A DNA stretch of 64,000 nucleotides from Podarcis raffonei (Eukaryota; Chordata; Lepidosauria; Squamata; Lacertidae): NCBI RefSeq assembly GCF_027172205.1, contig NC_070614.1, forward strand, positions 31,372,501-31,436,500. Direction: 5' to 3'. The stretch's first letter is position 1, and every line of letters begins with the position of its first letter. The notes beneath the pieces are model-generated. The model saw only the letters and a list, made by a program, of their open reading frames with translations. It searched no databases and was not told the DNA's origin. Shown piece by piece: positions 59,333-64,000 of the stretch. A program made the position numbers and the translations under genes.

Positions 59333-60038
59333 GAAATTGAAAGATAAAGTGCGAGATTGGCTTCATTATTACCAAATAATGGAGGTTTATAATTCGGACA
59401 AGAAAGTTGGTTTCCAGGTGGAAAAATCTAAATTGGAAACAGAATTGCTAGAATCCAAAACTAAGACCTTGTCAAAAATGTATAACTTGCTGCTGAAATG
59501 GAATACTCAGGATGAGACGGTTAAATCTGTAATGATTAAATGGGCACAAGACGTTGGACATAATATTATGTTTGCTGACTGGGAACAGTTGTGGACCACC
59601 GGGATTAAATTCACGGCATGTAATGCCTTAAGAGAGAATATTATGAAAATGATATACAGGTGGTACATGACCCCAGTCAAGCTTGCAAAAATCTATCATT
59701 TGCCCGACAATAAATGTTGGAAGTGTAAGGAAAATGAAGGTACATTCTTTCACCTTTGGTGGACGTGTCCCAGGATTAAGGCGTTCTGGGAAATGATATA
59801 TAATGAATTGAAAAAGGTATTTAAATATACCTTCTTGAAGAAACCAGAGGCCTTTCTCTTGGGCATGGTCGGCCAAGTGGTGCCAAAGAAGGACAGAACT
59901 TTTTTTATGTATGCTACAACAGCAGCAAGGATACTCATCGCAAAGTATTGGAAGACGCAAGATCTACCCACTCTGGAAGAATGGCAGATGAAATTGATTG
60001 ACTGTATGGGACTGGCAGAATTGACGAACAGACCGTGA
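59270..60038 (+). pseudogene. L1 ORF2 C-terminal part
   Basis: After the frame change this stretch reads WPKYWEILELEGDRLKLQSF and carries the L1 C-terminal cysteine/histidine motif (CWKCKENEGTFFHLWWTC) followed by MYATTAARILIAKYWK. It stops at 60038 and then leads into the 3' untranslated part. Confidence 0.85.
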
Positions 60039-60454
60039 CCAGGGAGAAGAGTCAGCTGAAGAAGATTGGAAAAAATTCAAGGACTATTTACGGAAATATT
60101 GTAAAATTTAAGAAAGTTAGATGGTGTTGGATTGAAATAGAGAGGTTTCTAGCTGCAATGATATATAAGAACATAGATGGGGGGAAAAAAAGGGTTTGAA
60201 AAATAAGGTAATGTTACAAGCTGTAATGCTTTAAATGAAGGATTTGCTGAACAAATAATTTTAATTGGGATACAAGAAGGAGAAGTATGAGGAGGTCTGA
60301 GAAATTTGTTATTTAAAAGTATGGTTTATGAATCTTTATGCTTTTGTTTAACGTTTCTGTTTGTTTTGTTTGTTTGTTTAAAAAATTGGAAAACTTAATA
60401 AATATTCTTTAAAAAAACACACAAAGGTGATGGTCAAAAGGTATGATGGTATCA

Positions 60455-60720
60455 AAAACTGTATTTTTCGCGCTATAAGACGCACCAGACCACAAGATGC
60501 ACTTAGTTTTTGGAGGAGGAAAACAAGAAAAAAAAATATTCTGAATCTCAGAAGCCAGAACAGCAAGAGGGATCACTGCGCAGTGAAAGCAACAATTCTT
60601 CTTGCTGTTCTGGCTTCTGTGATAGCTGCGCAGCCTGCATTCGCTCCATAAGACGCACACACATTTCCCCTTACTTTTTAGAAGGGAAAAAGTGAATCTT
60701 ATAGAGCAAAAAATAAGGTA
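60455..60720. mobile_element. Small non-autonomous DNA transposon with inverted ends
   Basis: The ends are imperfect inverted repeats of about 26 bp: TGTATTTTTCGCGCTATAAG on the left, and the complement of CTTATAGAGCAAAAAATAAG on the right. The left arm also has a degenerate repeat of the form ATAAGACGCACC / CACAAGATGCAC. Inside is a perfect 18-bp inverted pair (AGAAGCCAGAACAGCAAG at 60550-60567, partner 60601-60618), with the palindrome CACTGCGCAGTG between the arms, so the centre can fold into a long hairpin. No transposase. Unit 1 lacks the element. I recognise the TATAAGACGCAC ends as a common squamate repeat but cannot name the superfamily with certainty. Confidence 0.75.
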
Positions 60721-61813
60721 GACATGTAGGGCTCTTAACAGAAAGTAACTCCCAGATCATATCAAATACAGACCTCGGATTGTCAAGTATTCAAGTGCAA
60801 CAGAAAGTATCCAGATATCATAAAAGGGAGGAAAGAATGGCAGGAGTAGGAAGTACACAGCGGGGGGGGGGGGATGCTGAGCTGGTCATATCTCACACAA
60901 GTATTTTAAATATTATATAGTAAGTTGTTTTGAAACAGGATGGTTTAGTTGCATATCTTCAGTATTTGTCTTAGACCCATGGGGCAAAGTCTTAAAAAAA
61001 CACCATGGTTGTTTCGTGTGGGACTCTTGAGTCCAAGCATCCAGGAAAGCAATTGCTATTTTGTTTGGGGCTCTTGAGACCAAGCTCCCAAGAACATAAA
61101 TATAATAATGGTACTAATTTTTCACCCCATGGTAAAATCATCATTCTGCAAGTATATACAAACATTTTCAGTGTCTCAGAAAAAAAGGACGGAGAGATTT
61201 TTTTTTAAAAAAAAAAGATCCACGAGTGGCTAGAAGAATACAGAACATCTTAAAGTGATGAAGAAATTGCATCTGGAAATCTATTTTTTATAAAGAAAAA
61301 TAGTAAGATGTTTAATTTTATAACATTAGTTATACCTGGATAGCTTTCGGAGAACAAAATGCAGACAATGCTACTATAGTCTATTGTGTAGAATGGGAAA
61401 TAGTGCTTGTTTTAGGTTTTTCCGGAAACCTGACATAGACTGCACATAGAAAAACCAGTGACCTGGTTTCCATGGCAAGCTAAGCCAAATTTCTTGCTGC
61501 TGTAGTCACATACAGGAATAAATTTCTATACTGTTTGGGTAGTTCTGCCCCTATAATTCCCAGAAGAAAAAGCATACTTAGCAGTAGTTTATCTTAGGAC
61601 GATGGTGCAGTATCAATATGGAGCTGAAAGCTAAGTTCTCCTTCAGATGAAGATTTATTATTACACTATTTTGTTCAATTCTTTCTTTTAAATCTATTTC
61701 CCACAAAAACCACATCCAAAGCAGTATTGGTTACCAAATATAAGTTATCAGAAGAGGACTTAAACCTATACTTATCTTCCTGTTTTCTTCTAGAAGCACC
61801 AATCATTTTAGTA
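60721..61813. repeat. Upstream flank of OR C3
   Basis: This is collinear with 23390-24468 before C1. It contains a G-run near 60861, a short relic of the shared L1 fragment (about 61490-61560) and the acceptor CTTCCTGTTTTCTTCTAG ending at 61793, 20 bases before the C3 start. No other gene is visible. Confidence 0.78.
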
Positions 61814-62800
61814 ATGAATGCAAAGATAGCCAATGAATCCTCTGTCTCTGAATTTCTACTCCTGGAGTTTTCAGCTGTACGGGAACTGCAGATTCTACAC
61901 TTCTCTCTGTTCCTGGCATTGTATCTGGCAACTGTATTTGGGAATCTTCTCATCATCTCTGCCATAGCTTTTGACCACCACCTTCACACTCCCATGTACT
62001 TCTTTCTGATGAACTTGGCCATACAGGACCTAGGGGCTGTTTCTGTCACCATCCCCAAATCCATTGTGAATTCTCTCATGAATACCAGACACATTTCTTA
62101 CAGTGGATGCGTTGCTCAAGTGCTTTTATTCTTTTTCTTTGTATCATCTGATGTTTCCCTTCTTACAGTCATGGCATATGATCGCTATGTTGCCATTTGC
62201 AATCCATTACAATATGAAATGGTGATGAACAGGGCAGTCTGCAAACAAATGGTTGCTGGTGTGTGGGTTGCTGGAATTCTTAATGCAGTCATGCACACGA
62301 GTGCAACTTTCGCAACCCCTTTCTGCTCCAACATTGTCAATCAGTTTTTCTGTGAGATTCCACAGTTACTTACACTTGCCTGCTCTAACATATACCTAAT
62401 GGAAATTGGAGCAATAGTGGTAAGTACAACATTTGTGTTTGGATGTTTTGTCTTCATCGTCATCAGTTATGTGCACATCTTTACTGTGGTTGTGAAACTC
62501 CCTTCTATTCAGGGAAGGAAAAAGGCCTTCTTCACTTGCATACCACACCTGGTTGTCTTCTCCTTATTTTGTTTCACAGGATGTTTTGCTTACCTTAGGC
62601 CTCCCTCAAAAACTACATCTAATGGCGACTTTGCAATAACTGTGATGTATACCATTGTACCACCCATGTTCAATCCAATAATTTACAGCATGAGAAATAA
62701 GGAGATTAAAAATGCTGTATCAAAGCTCTTGGGTTTGAAGCACTCTTCTATGAATATCTTTTCCAGACTTATCCTGAAAAGGTTACATTTCTCTCTGTAG
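61814..62800 (+). CDS. Olfactory receptor, family 14-like (C3, 328 aa)
   Basis: An intact receptor with sequon NES, GN in TM1, LHTPMY, MAYDRYVAIC, loop cysteines, KKAFFTCIPHL (others have KAFSTC) and NPIIYSMRNKEIK. I place the start at 61814 after the acceptor; the frame is open 29 codons further up, across the splice site. The protein is a mosaic. Residues 1 to about 30 are A/C type. About 34-103 (LALYLATVFGN ... KSIVNSLMNTRHISYSGCVA) are type B. The middle is type C (MNRAVCK, VAGILNAV, TFVFGCF, IQGRKKAF). The C-terminus is A type (KLLGLKHSSMNIFSRLILKRLHFSL), and its 3' flank is A-like. C genes therefore look like an A derivative that received B sequence by conversion. Confidence 0.94.
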   Translation: MNAKIANESSVSEFLLLEFSAVRELQILHFSLFLALYLATVFGNLLIISAIAFDHHLHTPMYFFLMNLAIQDLGAVSVTIPKSIVNSLMNTRHISYSGCVAQVLLFFFFVSSDVSLLTVMAYDRYVAICNPLQYEMVMNRAVCKQMVAGVWVAGILNAVMHTSATFATPFCSNIVNQFFCEIPQLLTLACSNIYLMEIGAIVVSTTFVFGCFVFIVISYVHIFTVVVKLPSIQGRKKAFFTCIPHLVVFSLFCFTGCFAYLRPPSKTTSNGDFAITVMYTIVPPMFNPIIYSMRNKEIKNAVSKLLGLKHSSMNIFSRLILKRLHFSL

Positions 62801-64000
62801 GTCTAAGCATAAGGAACTGTGGAGATATCATGACCAGTTACAGCTTCTAGATACATTTTGATATGCAGACTCAAAATCTGCTGGGTGTCAAAAGGACCTC
62901 CAGTGTAGATGTACCATTAACATTGTTGCTTCTCTGTTCACATAGCCTGTTAGTTATGCATTTAGAGAGGGACTGTCTATCATTTAGTGCATGTCTAATC
63001 CTTTCTCTTCTCCAACAGCATTCATCTGATAACAAGCTTTTCCTTAGAATGCCATTTCTTTTTATTTAAAGCTAAAATGGGTTTTCCCGAGGAAATGAGC
63101 AGGGAAAGGAGAAAACAACCCTATTCACATCCTTGGTTTCTAACTATGGAAGAAATAAAAGTGTGGATGAGCCCTTGTTTAGGAACTTCAGATGAGAAGG
63201 ACCTGTTCTGATTGGATTTAGGGATTAGCTTTAGAGGGCAAACCAATTTGCTTCCCTGAGGCTGAGAAAAAATTCCTAGAAGGGGCTGTGAGATTCTTGC
63301 TAGAATGCACAAATGTCCATTTTAGATGGAAATAATCTATCCTGAAACTAGTTTTAAATAAGAGTGCTAACTGGGGCTTAAATGTTCTCTGTAAAGAGTT
63401 TTTGCCTGAAACTATTGTGCCCCACATAAGTAACATTTCTAAAATGAAGTGTTGTGCCATACCATAGTGACTATTAAGCTGGAATCCTCATTGTATACTG
63501 TATATAAAATTGTTCCAGAAGTGTCTCCTCATTATTTTGAACCTTTGGTGGCAGATAAATGGACACAGGGCATCCTTCCCATAAGTAAAACACCTGGCTG
63601 GTGCTGTTGTTTTTTTACCAAGAAAGAGTTAAAACAGCTGTATCTTTTAAAAACCCAGGAAGTTGATCATGTTTCCCACCTCCTATCTTTAGTTAGGGAA
63701 ATTGACACAGTGGCCACTGACACAATTTCTCAAAATCTTAAAAAACAAAAACCACATACTTTCGGAAAATATAAGACTGGAGTTTCACACAGGGAAAGTA
63801 ATTCCACACAGGGAGTTGGGGGTAAGCTTCCCAGAACTGATAGAGTTCATCCTATTTGTGATAGTGTATGGGAATACTATTGCTTGGAGAGAGAAAAACT
63901 AGTCATGCTCTGGGATTCTTTGAAAGATTACATGCAATTTGCCAAACAAAAGACATTCACGTTGAACAGAGGTACCCTTATGTTTTTGGAAGAATGGACA
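62801..64000. repeat. C3 3' flank, A-like, to the window end
   Basis: The sequence follows the A-gene 3' flank (8869-10070, 30713-31930, 47176-48390) but is clearly more diverged and has its own small deletions. This marks C as an older duplicate of A rather than one of the recent A copies. No gene is visible. Confidence 0.75.

Larger units (their letters stand above)
57854..60421 (+). mobile_element. L1 LINE, 5'-truncated, plus strand
   Basis: This insertion is flanked by the 12-bp repeat CAAAGGTGATGG (57842-57853 and 60422-60433); unit 1 has one copy near 23010. ORF2 from the reverse transcriptase onward is present in two frames. 57857-59332 has IPKTETEKTQLRNYRPISLL, AGFLPGRH, VDAEKAFDNISW, TRQGCPISPLLF and FADDLVL. 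59160-60038 has the C-terminal part with CWKCKENEGTFFHLWWTC. Compared with the copy at 53245-55168, about 11 bases are missing near 59270, which explains the frame change; otherwise the frames are long and open, so the copy is young. It ends with AATAAATATTC and a short A-run. Confidence 0.93.

Overview
The window looks like nuclear DNA of a squamate reptile (lizard or snake). Its repeats fit this: an RTE/BovB 3' end, L2-group LINEs with the squamate-type tail ending in ATT repeats, L1 lineages, a Penelope-like fragment and Ty1/copia LTR elements. I cannot name the species. The only host genes I can support are eight olfactory receptor (OR) loci, all on the + strand and all close to OR family 14. 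Seven are open reading frames of 325-328 codons and one is a single-frameshift pseudogene.

The ORs sit in a tandem amplified cassette. Each unit has an upstream flank, a type-A gene (N-terminus MNAKIANESS, C-terminus KRLHFSL), about 4 kb of spacer and a type-B gene (MKEKISNESS ... KRCN); two units then have a tail leading to a third, type-C locus. Unit 1 spans 1-26155: A1 at 7882, B1 at 13069, pseudogene C1 at 24469. Unit 2 spans about 26156-36355: A2 at 29726, B2 at 34526, tail lost. Unit 3 runs from about 42553 to the window end: A3 at 46189, B3 at 50923, C3 at 61814. Spacers and flanks align almost base for base between units, so each later insertion can be read against an empty site in a sister unit.

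Unit-specific insertions are numerous. Unit 1 carries a whole-looking copia element (536-5529), a 141-bp BovB piece, a Penelope-like fragment with a hammerhead-type motif just before B1, a nest of two related 2-kb L1-derived elements plus an L2 (14751-20257), and a second L2 tail (23063-23388). Unit 2 ends abruptly in an internal L1 ORF2 fragment, followed by an unclassified repeat and a broken copia element with almost identical LTRs (38445-41983). Unit 3 carries a solo copia-type LTR, two L1 insertions with clear target-site duplications and a small inverted-repeat DNA transposon.

The receptors share one role, odorant detection through G-protein signalling in olfactory neurons, and have exchanged sequence. 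C1 has a C-type 5' part joined to a B-type 3' end and flank. C3 carries a B-type tract in TM1-TM3 on a C/A-type background. A1 and B1 share a private patch near TM6-TM7. I saw no tRNA, rRNA, CRISPR array or bacterial-type operon. The first coding exon of each OR follows a pyrimidine tract and AG, as expected for a single coding exon after a non-coding 5' exon.
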